This document shows, in pieces, positions 9,374 to 18,875 of a stretch of 58,970 nt of DNA. Source of the DNA: an uncultured Olsenella sp. (GTDB taxonomy: Bacteria > Actinomycetota > Coriobacteriia > Coriobacteriales > Atopobiaceae); the NCBI GenBank assembly GCA_949291295.1, contig CASEVE010000025.1, positions 1-58,970 on the forward strand, in the 5' to 3' direction. Numbering within the stretch: position 1 is the first letter of the stretch; every line of letters begins with the position of its first letter. The position numbers and the translations under genes were made by a program. The notes under the pieces are model-generated. The model was not told the DNA's origin. It searched no databases and saw only the letters and a program-made list of their open reading frames with translations.

Positions 9374-9535
9374 AAATCCCTCCTTTGCTTGGTCTGGAAT
9401 CGGACAGCAAAGTGATAGCAACGCGTATGGGGCATATCAAGGAGGGGGGTGTCACATTCGGCCGTCGGTCGACGCTTACCGTAAACGGCAGCAAATCGCC
9501 GGTAAGCGGTAGTCTACCTGTGCGAGACCGCGACG

Positions 9536-9576
9536 CAAAAAGCCCCGCGGCGCAACCGTACGCTGCGCCGCGGGGC
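9536..9576 (-). terminator. Rho-independent terminator after htrA
   Basis: A perfect 13-bp stem (GCCCCGCGGCGCA with its complement) around a 9-nt loop at 9542-9576, followed on the minus strand by a run of U at 9541-9537. It lies 30 bp downstream of the htrA stop. Confidence 0.85.
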
Positions 9577-9605
9577 CCGAGTCGCCGTTCTTCTCGCTTC
9601 TCAGA

Positions 9606-11201
9606 CTACATGCCGCCGAAGGGGCTCATCTGCTGCTGTTGCTGCTGATACTGCTGGTAGAGGTTGATGAGGTCCTCGAGCGAGACGTCCTGGCCGTTGA
9701 CGTTGACGGTCTGGTTCTGCTGGTCCTGCTGCTGTTGCTGGAGGGACTCATCGGAGCCGAGCGTCACGTCAAAGGTCATCTCCTCGGTGCCGCGCATCAC
9801 GGTCACGGGGACGGTCTCGCCAATGTTGTGGGAGCGCACGGCGAGAATTGCCCCGTCTGCCGAGACGATAGACTCGTCGCCGATAGCGGTGATCACGTCA
9901 CCCACCTGGATGCCCGCCTCTGCCGCGGGACCGTCGGCGGCAACCTCGACCACGTAGGCGCCCTGGTCAACCCCAAGGTTGTTGCGGAACGCGTTCTGTG
10001 CGGTCACCGTCTGCATGGTGAGTCCGATGTAGGCGTGGGTAACCGTCTCGCCGGCGATGATCTTGTCGGCAACCTCCACGGCGTAGTCGCTCGGGATGGC
10101 GTAACCAATGCCGGCAAAGCTCTCGGTGTCGGAGGAGTAGAGCGTGCAGATGCCCACGAGCTGGCCCTGGTCGTTTACGAGCGCGCCGCCGGAGTTGCCT
10201 GGGTTGATCGTGGCGTCGGTCTGAATGAGGTTGGTGTAGAGCGTGTTGCCAGAGGCGCCCTCCATGAGGGTGTTACGCGAGAGGGCCGAGACGATGCCCT
10301 GGGAGACGGAGTTCTCAAGGCCAAACGGGCTGCCGACGGACATGACCCAGTCGCCGACCTGCAAGTCTGAGGAGTTGCCGATCTCCATGGGCGTGACCTC
10401 AGCGTCTCCAAAGTCGGCGTGGATGACCGCGAGGTCGCTTGAGGGGTCGGTGCCCACGAGATTTGCGCTGTAGCTCTGGCCGTTCATGGTCACCGAGATG
10501 CTCGTGGCGTCCTCGATGACGTGGTTGTTGGTGATGATGTTGCCGTTGGTGTCGTAGATGACGCCGGAGCCCATGCCCTCACCGTTGGCGTAGGTGCTGT
10601 AGACGGTCACAACGGAGGGCAGCGCCTTTGCGGCAACGGCATTGGCTATCGTGGCGTCATCACCGGCGTCAATTGTGATTGCCTGGCTGGAGCCCGAGCT
10701 AGACACCCGCGTGCTACCCGAGGAGCCAACCACGCCCGTTGCAACAAGGATGCCCGTGAGGGCAGCTGCGCCGAGCACGCCGCCGAGAAGGCCCGCGAGA
10801 ACGGCGTGCATGCCGTGATGGCTCTTCTTGCTGCGAGGCTGCGTGTAGTCAGGAGCGGCGGGAGGCTCTGGCTCGGCGGGGTGCGGCGCTATGTGCGCGC
10901 CCGGGATGGGAGGCGTCTGGGTTGTGGGGCGCGCCGTAGTCTGGGTTGCGTCGGGCTCGTCGGCAGGCTCGGAAGAATCGGAGGGTTCGGGGGTGTAGCG
11001 AAACGCCGAGTCCGGGGCGCCTTGGGCGCTGAGGTCGGACGTCTCGGAAGTTGAGGCGGGGCTCACCTCGGTGGGCTGCTCAGAAAGGTGGTCGCCCGGA
11101 TGAGCGGGGTTGTCGGGGCGGACGGGATCGGCGGGGCGGCCGGAGTCGTTGGGACGGACGGGGTCGTTGGTCCCATACTGATAGTCGTTAAGATCGCTCA
11201 T
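9606..11201 (-). CDS. HtrA/DegP-family serine protease, membrane anchored
   Basis: A 531-residue trypsin-like serine protease for envelope protein quality control. Residues 1-127 are a Pro/Asp-rich cytoplasmic region, followed by one transmembrane segment (about 132-158). The protease domain carries the triad His227 (NNHVIE), Asp256 (SSDLAVI) and Ser337 (NPGNSGGA). A single PDZ domain follows (about 395-480). The tail is Gln-rich (QQQQQDQQNQ, QQYQQQQQQ). I chose MSDLND at 11201 because GAGAGGATGCC precedes it; the frame is open to 11300 without a second ribosome site. It has its own terminator at 9536-9576. The 42-bp array and a regulator gene lie upstream. Confidence 0.92.
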   Translation of the reverse strand: MSDLNDYQYGTNDPVRPNDSGRPADPVRPDNPAHPGDHLSEQPTEVSPASTSETSDLSAQGAPDSAFRYTPEPSDSSEPADEPDATQTTARPTTQTPPIPGAHIAPHPAEPEPPAAPDYTQPRSKKSHHGMHAVLAGLLGGVLGAAALTGILVATGVVGSSGSTRVSSSGSSQAITIDAGDDATIANAVAAKALPSVVTVYSTYANGEGMGSGVIYDTNGNIITNNHVIEDATSISVTMNGQSYSANLVGTDPSSDLAVIHADFGDAEVTPMEIGNSSDLQVGDWVMSVGSPFGLENSVSQGIVSALSRNTLMEGASGNTLYTNLIQTDATINPGNSGGALVNDQGQLVGICTLYSSDTESFAGIGYAIPSDYAVEVADKIIAGETVTHAYIGLTMQTVTAQNAFRNNLGVDQGAYVVEVAADGPAAEAGIQVGDVITAIGDESIVSADGAILAVRSHNIGETVPVTVMRGTEEMTFDVTLGSDESLQQQQQDQQNQTVNVNGQDVSLEDLINLYQQYQQQQQQMSPFGGM

Positions 11202-11412
11202 GGCATCCTCTCTCCCTATGGCGTGCCGCCACATGGCATTGCCTCTGCTTCCAAGCTCGAATGTACCCGTGTTGCGCGACAAGAATCGCCCGTTGCCCAA
11301 ACGTCACACTCGTGCCACGTTGCTTTCCGGTTCCTGAAAAGTAGAATACCGCGCCGGACAACCGCGGAGCAGGATTGCGGGTCCCGCACCAAGCCGGCTG
11401 GTGAAGTCGCGC

Positions 11413-12120
11413 CGATAAAAGCCACTCAGCGCACCGACCATCATGCGCTCAAAGCGAGAAACCCTGTCCAGCGCACCGCGACAGGCCCACCGGCACCGAA
11501 AAGCCCTGCCCGACGCACCGCAACGGTGCCGCCCATTCCGAGAGACCCCGCCCTGTGTACCGAGCCGATTCTGCCCATGCCGAGAAAACCCGCCCGTCGT
11601 ACCAACTGCCACGCTTCAATGCCGAGGAAAACCGCCGGGCGTACCAACCCAGGCAGTTGCAGGCTGAGCGTTGTTGCCAGGTACGCCACGTCAAGACTTT
11701 AGATGCCGAGAAACCCAGGCTGGTGTACCAGCAAAGCCTCCACCGAGCCGAGAAAACCCACCGAGTGTACCCAGCCATGCCGATCAGGGCAATCGGGGCT
11801 GGTACAGAAAGCCAGATTCCACGGCACTCAAAGGGACGAGGGGGTACACCACACGGATTTTCTCGGCACTTCCAGCTTCTACGTGGTACGCCCCTCGGTT
11901 TTTCTCAGCACTCCCAATTGCGGCGTGGTACACCGGGTGGGATTTCTCGGCGACGGAAGCCCCGACGTGATACACCGGGTGGGATTTCTCGGCGATCAAA
12001 GCTCCGGCGTGGTACACCAAGCGGTGTTTCTCGGCGTACGTCAGTGGTGCGCTGTGCACGCGCGGTGCTTCTCGGCGTACGTCGATGGCGCGTTGCGCAC
12101 GGACGCGCATCTCGGCTCCC
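11413..12120. repeat. Mirror array, 42-bp period: about 9 left-facing and 8 right-facing units
   Basis: Each unit has two conserved boxes, GCCGAGAAA and GTACC, about 10 bp apart. In the left arm the CGAG core occurs at 11413, 11455, 11497, 11539, 11581, 11623, 11665, 11707 and 11749, exactly 42 bp apart (some decayed, e.g. CGAT, CGAA, TGAG). In the right arm the unit is inverted (GGTACAC then TTTCTCGGC), with the CTCG core at 11820 (decayed), 11862, 11904, 11946, 11988, 12030, 12071 and 12111, nearly all 42 apart. The arms face a 29-bp centre between the last GTACC (ends 11771) and first GGTAC (11801). 42 bp equals four turns of B-DNA. It fills the gap between a regulator gene and htrA. Confidence 0.85.
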
Positions 12121-12252
12121 GAAGAGGCGGGCCTGGACACCGCCTCGGCCAGTCGGAGTTGGCGCCCAGGACGCGCATATGAAAACGACGTCCTGGACAC
12201 TTGTTGGCCAGGACGCCGTATTCGCAAACGCAAAAGATGTGAAAGCATATCG

Positions 12253-12927
12253 CTAGATGCGGAAGAGGTAGCCCACGCCGCGGATGGTAACGATGTGGCT
12301 TGCCACCTGCGGGCCCACCTTGGAGCGCACACGACGGATGTGCACGTCAACGGTGCGAGTGCCGCCGCAATACTCGAAGCCCCACACGCGATGCAGCAGC
12401 GTCTCGCGCGAGTAGGCGCGGCTGGGGTGCGTGGCCAAAAAGGACAGCAGCGAGTACTCCATGAGCGTGAGGTCCACGGGCTTCTCGTCAATGTAGACCT
12501 GATAGGTGGCGAGGTTGATCGTCATGTTGTCAACCGTAACCAGGTCGGCCGGCGCACTTTCCTCTCCCGGCCAGAGCAGCAGCGTGCAGCGCAGCTCAAA
12601 CTCCGCGGAGCCGGCAGTGGAGAGGATGAAGTCGTTGGTGCCCTGCGTGGGCATGTGCAGCGTGGCCAGCTTGTCTGGATCTTGCACAAGCAGCATGGGG
12701 ATGAAGCCGTTTTCTGCCACAAAGGAATCGACGGCGTTGAGGATGTCCTGGTTCATGCCCTCGCCGTCAAGAATGACGAGGTCAAACTCATGGCCGGAAC
12801 CGACGGCCTGCGAGAAGGTCTCCTCGTTGGCAAGCGCGATGGAGACGTCGATGGCATGAGAGAGCTCGCGCATGCGGTCGTGCAGACGCGTGGTTGCAGA
12901 GACAAGCAGGATGTTTTTGTGATGCAT
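12253..12927 (-). CDS. GlnR-like OmpR/PhoB-family response regulator
   Basis: A 224-residue two-domain regulator. Residues 1-115 form a receiver-like domain with an Asp at 54 (DLVILDGEG) but a poor acidic pocket; residues about 125-224 form an OmpR winged helix (LTLMEYSLLSFLATHP, GGTRTVDVHIRRVRSKVG, TIRGVGYLFRI). The segment NDFILSTAGSAEFELR resembles actinobacterial GlnR, an atypical, phosphorylation-independent nitrogen regulator. An amino-acid importer and a glutamine synthetase homologue lie upstream on the same strand, which fits nitrogen control, but that link is inference. No histidine kinase is adjacent. A generic orphan regulator is the alternative. Confidence 0.82.
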   Translation of the reverse strand: MHHKNILLVSATTRLHDRMRELSHAIDVSIALANEETFSQAVGSGHEFDLVILDGEGMNQDILNAVDSFVAENGFIPMLLVQDPDKLATLHMPTQGTNDFILSTAGSAEFELRCTLLLWPGEESAPADLVTVDNMTINLATYQVYIDEKPVDLTLMEYSLLSFLATHPSRAYSRETLLHRVWGFEYCGGTRTVDVHIRRVRSKVGPQVASHIVTIRGVGYLFRI

Positions 12928-13010
12928 CCGGTTGACCCCCTGAAGTAAGGACGCATGTATTGCAAAAGATTACCACAACGCCCTGCTCTCTAAGTGCTCG
13001 GGCGTAACAC

Positions 13011-13096
13011 TGGCGTCAGGTTTTCGTCAATGATGACAAATTACCCTGACACCAGTGTCATGAATGATGACAAGTTACCCTGTCACCATTGTCATG
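13011..13096. repeat. Inverted/direct TGATGACA...TGTCACC elements upstream of the regulator
   Basis: Three copies of a ~32-bp element: one inverted (TAACACTGGCGTCAGG, from 13014) and two direct starting TGATGACAA at 13031 and 13065 (34 bp apart), each running TTACCCTG...TGTCA. The junction makes a perfect palindrome TGTCA-N7-TGACA at 13056-13072. It lies between the importer ATPase stop and the regulator start, so it could be an operator for the regulator gene. Related sequence appears at the right end of the window (58906-58970). Confidence 0.6.
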
Positions 13097-13097
13097 T

Positions 13098-13878
<781 letters not shown>

Positions 13879-13886
<8 letters not shown>

Positions 13887-15219
13887 GGGAGGCTCCCTTC
13901 TCGGCGGCGAGCTCGGGCGCATCCGCGTGCTTGCGGGTGCGGTGTCCGCGCACGCGATCCTCGAGGTGTCGCGTGATCTTTGAGAGCGGCAGCGTGATAA
14001 CCAGGTAGAACAGGGCTGCCACAATATAGGGCGTGATCGAGCCGGTGGAGGCAACGATGGTGCGCGCGTACATGACAAGCTCCATGATGCCCACGGCCGC
14101 GAGCAGCGAGGTGTCCTTGTAGAGCACGATGAACTCGCTCGTGAGGTTGGGAATCACGATGCGGAACATCTGCGGCAGGATAACGTAGAACATGGTCTGG
14201 GCGCCGTTCATGCCGAGCGAGCGCGCGGCCTCGGTCTGGCCCTTGCTGATGGAGAGGATGCCCGCACGGAAGATCTCGCACATGTAGGCACCCGAGTTCA
14301 TGCACATGACCGTGACGCCCAGAACGAAGTTGGGAATCTGAATGCCAGCAAGCGGCAGGCCGAAGAAGGCAACGTAAATCTGGAGGAAGAGCGGCGTGCC
14401 GCGCACGATGTTCACGTAGGTGGTGGCAATGCCGCGCAGCAGGCGCAGCTTGGAGATGCGCATGAGCGCCAGCAGCAGGCCCATCGGAATGGCAAGCGGG
14501 AAGGCCACGGCCACAATGGAGATGGACATGAAGAAGCCGGTAAGCACCACCGGGAAGCTCGTGACGAGAAGAGCCGGGTCAAAGAACAGGTGAAGGAACC
14601 GGTTGGAGTTCCACGCCTGGACCCACGACTGATCCTCGAGCCACTGGGAGAGGGACTCAGTGAAGGAGATGCCCTCAACGGGGATGGACGGGATGCCCTC
14701 GATGGAGGCCTCGGTGCCGTCCGTCAACCCGTAGGTGGCCTCAAGCTGCATCTCCCCGCCGTCTGCAGGGAAGAAGACGTCGTAGACGAGGATGTTGAGG
14801 TGACCCTCCTGGGTGATGGGCTCGGCAAACTCGAGCGTGAGGTCCTGACCGTCGACCTTCTCGGTGTAGTCGAGCTCGTTTCTGGTCATGAGGTCGTCGC
14901 CCGTGAGCAGGGTGACCGCGAGGTCGTCGGTCCCAAAGGAGGTGCCATCGGGGATGTGGAGCGTGAGGCTCGAGACGCCCTCCCCCTCGGCGATGGAAGC
15001 CTCAAAGGTAATGCGCGACTCCGTGGCGCCCATGATGACCGTGGGGTCGTCCTCGGAGTTGGGGCGGCCGGTGCACTTCACGGCCTCCATTGCATCGGCC
15101 CGTGCTGCGGGCATGGCAACGATCCCCAGAAGGGCTACCAGCACCACCATGAAGGCGAGAAGCGCGCGGGACGCCGAGCCACGATGCCGCGCCGGCGCGC
15201 AGGGCGAAAGATTGTTCAC
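13879..15219 (-). CDS. Polar amino-acid ABC importer permease with extra secreted N-terminal domain
   Basis: A 446-residue protein. Residues about 20-43 form a signal-like hydrophobic segment ending AARADA. Residues about 45-205 are an extracellular beta-rich region of unknown family. Residues about 220-430 form a HisM/GlnP-type permease: MetI-like membrane segments, the [18 protein letters not shown] segment, and the coupling [12 protein letters not shown]. Typical permeases of this kind have about 220 residues, so the N-terminal half is an addition. It starts 97 bp after the binding-protein stop and overlaps the ATPase start. The amino acid carried cannot be told. Confidence 0.88.
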
Positions 15220-15245
15220 GTTTTCCTCGCTTCTTATGCGCTGAC

Positions 15246-15273
15246 GGCCCCTCCCCGAATACGGGAAGGGGCC
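15246..15273 (-). other. Intercistronic stem-loop between binding protein and permease
   Basis: A 12-bp stem with one mismatch (GGCCCCTCCCCG and CGGGAAGGGGCC, 4-nt loop) lies between the binding-protein stop and the permease start. There is no U run, so it is more likely an mRNA-stabilising or attenuating hairpin that raises the binding protein over the membrane parts than a full terminator. Confidence 0.55.
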
Positions 15274-15316
15274 GCAGCGATGCTTGTCTCAGACGTACGT
15301 TGCGTGCGCGTGCGGC

Positions 15317-16174
15317 CTAGCCCATGTTGGTGGCAATGAGCTCGTCGAGCGTGCCGTTGTCGCGCAGCGTGGCGATGGCGCCGTTGATGGCGTCGAGAAG
15401 GGCCGCGTTGTCCTTGTTGACGGCAATCGCGTACTCCTCGCCGGTGGCGGAGGTAAGAACGACGTGCTGATCGGAGTAGGCGCCCGCGAGCATCTGCTCG
15501 ACGACGGCGAGGTTGCCGCAGACGGCGTTGGCCTGGCCGGCGGAGACGGCGGCGAAGGCGTCCGTGAACTGCGGGAACGCAAGCTGCTCGGCGTTGGGGA
15601 AGTTCTCTGCCGCAAAATCGGCGCCGGTGGAGCCGCTCTGGACAGCAATGGTCATCTCGGCGGTGTTGAGCACCTCGGCGGCGTTGTCCTCGGTGACGTC
15701 GGTGTTGGAGGCGAGAACGGCAACGGCCTGGTTGTCAATGTAGTAGGGCTCGGAGAAGTTGACCTGCTCCTCGCGGTCCGGCGTGATGGAGATGCCGGAG
15801 AGGCCGGCGTCAGCCTGGCCGCCGGCGGCGATAGCAGGGACGATGCCGTCAAAATCAAGGTTGGTGTAGACGCACTCGAGACCGAGCTGCTCGGCGATGG
15901 CACGACCAAGGTCCATGTCGAGACCAACGTACTCACCGTCCACGAGGTTCTCGAAGGGCGGATAGTCGGGCGAGACGGCAAACGTGATGGCGCCCTCGGT
16001 AACAAGGCCCACCTCGGCCTCGAGCTCGCCCTCGTCGATGGTCTCGTCGGCGGCGTCTGCGTTCTCGTCGCTCTGATCGCTCTGCTTGGGCTCGGAGTTG
16101 CAGCCCGCAAGCGCGGCGGTGCCGGCAAGGGCGCCCGCGACGGTCAGAAAGTTCCTTCTGGTCATGCTCTTCAT
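15317..16174 (-). CDS. Amino-acid ABC importer, solute-binding lipoprotein
   Basis: A 285-residue family 3 solute-binding protein. The N-terminus has a twin-arginine-like MTRRNFLTV and a lipobox LAGC with Cys25, so it is likely a lipoprotein, perhaps Tat-exported. A short acidic linker (residues 30-55) precedes the binding domain: FAVSPDYPPFENLVDGEYVG, DMDLGRAIAEQLG, GGQADAGLSGISITPDREE. This resembles binding proteins for polar amino acids. Start MKSMTRR at 16174 has GGGGAAGGAAC upstream. First gene of the importer operon. Confidence 0.92.
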   Translation of the reverse strand: MKSMTRRNFLTVAGALAGTAALAGCNSEPKQSDQSDENADAADETIDEGELEAEVGLVTEGAITFAVSPDYPPFENLVDGEYVGLDMDLGRAIAEQLGLECVYTNLDFDGIVPAIAAGGQADAGLSGISITPDREEQVNFSEPYYIDNQAVAVLASNTDVTEDNAAEVLNTAEMTIAVQSGSTGADFAAENFPNAEQLAFPQFTDAFAAVSAGQANAVCGNLAVVEQMLAGAYSDQHVVLTSATGEEYAIAVNKDNAALLDAINGAIATLRDNGTLDELIATNMG

Positions 16175-16549
16175 GTATGGGTTCCTTCCCCCAATGCTTC
16201 GGCGCGTGGTCACGCCCTTTCCCGACGGTGGCACGGGTCTTCCCGTGTCAGGGCCCAAACCCCGTCCGTCGCCAAGTTTTCAGTCTGGTCCAATTACCCC
16301 GCTTTATTCCCCAACAGGCCTTTTCTTTACACAATCGACATGATGTCTTCCCCCGGTAAGCATCTCGTGCGCAGACGGGGAGGCCCCGGGCCTTGTGCGA
16401 GAAGCTCCGCGCCGCGCACTTCTCCCCTTCCCCGGTAAGCGTCCCTCGCGCACAGACGGGGAGGCCCCGGACTTCCGGAGAGAAGTTCCGCGCAGCGCAC
16501 TTATCGCAGGAAGTCCGGGGCCTCCCCCTCCCGTCAACGCACGAACGCG
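16175..16549. repeat. Gap between glnA-like gene and importer: 79-bp GC-rich repeat plus leader
   Basis: A ~70-bp element beginning CCGGTAAGC and continuing through CAGACGGGGAGGCCCCGG to CGCGCACTT occurs at 16353 and 16432 (79 bp apart). An inverted part (GGAAGTCCGGGGCCTCCCC) follows at about 16510-16528 and can pair with the second copy, which might terminate the glnA-like transcript. The importer leader (16175-16340) contains a GGCACGGGTCTTCCCGTGTC stem-loop. No known riboswitch was recognised. Confidence 0.5.
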
Positions 16550-17890
16550 TCACACTCCGCCGTAATAGTGTTCGCGCTCCCAGTCGGTAACCGCAGTGCA
16601 GAACTCCTCCCACTCGCGGCGCTTCTCGCGCACGAAGTAAGTAAAGATGTGGTCGCCGAGAACCTCGCGCATGAGCTCGGACTCCTCGAAGCGGTCGATG
16701 GCCTCGCCGAGGGTGCGCGGCAGGCGGCGGATGCCCTTGGCCGCAAGCTCGGTCTCACTGAGGTTGAAGGTGTCGCAGGTGGACTCCTCCGGAAGCGGCA
16801 GCTCCTCCTCGATGCCCTTGAGGCCGGCCGCGATGGTGACGGCCAGCGCCAGGTACGGGTTGGCGGTGGGATCGGTGCTGCGCAGCTCGATGCGCGTGGC
16901 GATGTGCTTTCCGGGCTTGTGCGTGGGAATGCGCACGAGCGCGGAGCGGTTCTTGCGGCCCCACGTGGCGTAGGTGGGAACCTCACCCGTGGAGACAAAG
17001 CGCTTGTAGGAGTTGACCGTGGGGTTGGTGACCAGCGTGAACTCGGGCGCGTACTTGAGGATGCCGGCCACGTAGTGCTGGGCAATGTCGGAGAGGTGCG
17101 CGGGGTGGTGCTCCTTGGGACCCCAGAAGAGGTTCTCGCCCTCGTGGTCAAGAAGCGACTGATAGAGATACATCGCCGAGCCGGGAGCGTCGGTGATGGG
17201 CTTGGGCATGAACGAGGCGTACATACCCTGGCCGGCGGCCTCCTGCTTGATGACCAGACGCGCCGTCATGATGTTGTCTGCGCAGCTCACGGCCTCGGTA
17301 AAGCGCAGCTCAACGCCGTTTTGGGACGGTCCGGCGGCGTGATAGGAGTACTGCACGGGGATGGACATCTTCTCAAGGGTCAGCGTGGTCATGCGACGCA
17401 GGTCGTTGGCACGGTCCATCGGCGTAAGATCAAAGTAGCCGGCGGTGTCCAGCGGCACGGGATCGAGGTCGTTGTCAAAGTAGAAGTACTCGATCTTGGG
17501 GCCCACGTTGGGAACAAAGCCCTGCTCATCGGCCTTCTCAAAGACGCGGCGAAGGCAGCGGCGCGGGTCGCCCTCAAAGGGCTCGCGCGAGGGCAGAGAG
17601 ACGTCGCAGAAGACGCGCGCCACCCCAGACTCCTTGGGGCGCCAGGGAAGCAGCGCAAAGGTTGCCGGGTCCGGGAAGGCGAGCATGTCCGACTCCTCGA
17701 GCGAGGCAAAGCCGTCAACGGCGGAACCATCGAAGCCGATGCCCTCCTCAAAGGCCTCCTCGAGCTCCTCCGGCGAGATGGCAAAGCACTTGAGGTTGCC
17801 GAGCACGTCGGTAAACCACAGCTGGACGAAGCGGATGTCGCGCTTCTCGACGGTGCGCAGGACGAAGTCGATGTCTTTCTCGGTGCTCAT
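16550..17890 (-). CDS. Glutamine synthetase family protein (type I) with altered metal site
   Basis: A 446-residue GSI homologue. Conserved parts: GFDGSAVDGFASLEESDM (41-69 region), NPTVNSYKR (289-297), NRSALVRIP, RIELRSTDPTANPYLAL and C-terminal WEREHYYGG. However, where active enzymes have E-x-E in the PEPEF segment this has GPKIEYF (Lys132, Glu134); where they have HHEVAPGQHEI it has YHAAGPSQNGVEL, replacing both Glu (Ala185, Gly192); and the NGSGMH histidine is Tyr241. So four of six usual Mn/Mg ligands are changed. It may be a non-catalytic or re-purposed paralogue, perhaps regulatory, or act on another substrate. Neighbouring importer genes and a GlnR-like regulator suggest nitrogen metabolism. 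Confidence 0.88.
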   Translation of the reverse strand: MSTEKDIDFVLRTVEKRDIRFVQLWFTDVLGNLKCFAISPEELEEAFEEGIGFDGSAVDGFASLEESDMLAFPDPATFALLPWRPKESGVARVFCDVSLPSREPFEGDPRRCLRRVFEKADEQGFVPNVGPKIEYFYFDNDLDPVPLDTAGYFDLTPMDRANDLRRMTTLTLEKMSIPVQYSYHAAGPSQNGVELRFTEAVSCADNIMTARLVIKQEAAGQGMYASFMPKPITDAPGSAMYLYQSLLDHEGENLFWGPKEHHPAHLSDIAQHYVAGILKYAPEFTLVTNPTVNSYKRFVSTGEVPTYATWGRKNRSALVRIPTHKPGKHIATRIELRSTDPTANPYLALAVTIAAGLKGIEEELPLPEESTCDTFNLSETELAAKGIRRLPRTLGEAIDRFEESELMREVLGDHIFTYFVREKRREWEEFCTAVTDWEREHYYGGV

Positions 17891-18548
17891 GTGTCCTCCC
17901 CGTGTGCGGAGTCGGGCGATTCATAATCTGCAATAGGTTCTCATATGAGTGTTTCGCCCCTGTTACCTGTTCGGGGTTTGAAGGCGCGTTCAGACGGCGT
18001 CGGCTGGGCCGGCCGCGCGCCGAGGAAAGCCGGGCGGCGTACCGTCGTGGTAGGTGACACGCTGAGAAATCTTGCCGGGACCACCGCCGAGCGCCGCTAA
18101 ATGCCGAGAAATGCCGGGAGCCGTACCACTACGGGCTGCTTGACGCCGAGAAAAGCTGGCCAGTGTACCCGGAGGACATTTGTGCTGCACCCGGCACCGG
18201 TACACTCCGCGGGTTTTCTCGGCGTACCCTCGGTCCCAACGGTACACCGCCTGGCTTTTCTCGGCGTCTCACCAGCTCAACCGGTACACTATGCGGGATT
18301 TCTCGGCGGGCGGCCGATCCAGCCGGTACACCGCCCGACTTTCCTCGGCGCGAGTCGAACCCAGCCGGTACACTACGCGGGTTTTCTCGGCATTTCTCAG
18401 CGCACTGCCAGCACAACCGGTGCATCTTCCAGCATATCCTGGCGCGGAGCTGGGTCGGACAGCACACACCTCGGCATCCCTTGGAATGTAAGTGAGCGGA
18501 GCGGTACGCGCCCCGGGGTTTCTCGGCCGGGGCGCACGCGGCACGACG
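17891..18548. repeat. Mirror array, exact 42-bp period: 4 left-facing and 5 right-facing units
   Basis: Same unit as at 11.4-12.1 kb. Left arm CGAG cores at 18021, 18063 (TGAG), 18105 and 18147; right arm GGTACAC at 18199, 18241, 18283, 18325 and 18367. All steps are exactly 42 bp. The centre is again 29 bp between GTACC (ends 18169) and GGTAC (18199), and last-left to first-right core distance is again 71 bp. A further decayed box (GGTGCATC) follows near 18419. The rest (17891-18010, 18430-18548) holds the promoter of the glnA-like gene, not clearly identified, and the 3' side of a small gene. Confidence 0.85.
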
Positions 18549-18746
18549 TTACTTTCGCAGGGCCTTCTCGGCGTTTTGGAGCATGTCCTTGGCGGCAGGG
18601 CAGGGACCACCCGTGAGGTGCGCGGAGCACGTGGACCCGCTGGCGCAGCCGGAGCAGCCGCGCTTGTTGGACCGCACGATGGAGCGAATTGCCAGCGCAA
18701 GAAGCGCGACAACCACCGCGATAACAAGAAAATCGGTCGGATTCAC
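18549..18746 (-). CDS. FeoB-associated Cys-rich membrane protein
   Basis: A 65-residue protein with one N-terminal membrane helix (TDFLVIAVVVALLALAIRSI), a basic patch (RSNKR) and a Cys-rich segment CSGCASGSTC then C-PA, as in the small FeoB-associated Cys-rich family linked to ferrous iron transport. Start taken as GTG at 18746 (VNPTDF), 8 nt after GGGGGAG; a GTG three codons upstream overlaps that site. It lies about 9 kb from feoB here and has no feo neighbour. It is divergent from gpmA. Confidence 0.75.
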   Translation of the reverse strand: MNPTDFLVIAVVVALLALAIRSIVRSNKRGCSGCASGSTCSAHLTGGPCPAAKDMLQNAEKALRK

Positions 18747-18875
18747 GCAAATCACTCCCCCGCGTCCTGAAAAACCTCAGTGTTAACCATACGCAACTAT
18801 ACCCATTGCGTCATACTATAGGTGTTGGGCGGCGCCCGCCGCACAAACTCAGCATCGAGAAGGGACGTGTCTCCA

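Noticed and set aside
11413..12120. CRISPR array
   Set aside because: Units are not identical, the conserved boxes are short, orientation flips in the middle, and no cas gene is near.
11555..12256. A protein of 14-residue repeats (AEKxxxxY...)
   Set aside because: 42 is divisible by 3, so several frames stay open by periodicity. Frames on both strands look equally repetitive, no ribosome site or signal is seen, and the orientation switch breaks the repeat in any one frame.
13056..13072. Bacillus GlnR/TnrA site (TGTNA-N7-TNACA)
   Set aside because: The match is exact, but that consensus belongs to MerR-type regulators, unrelated to the OmpR-type protein here; kept only as an unassigned palindrome.
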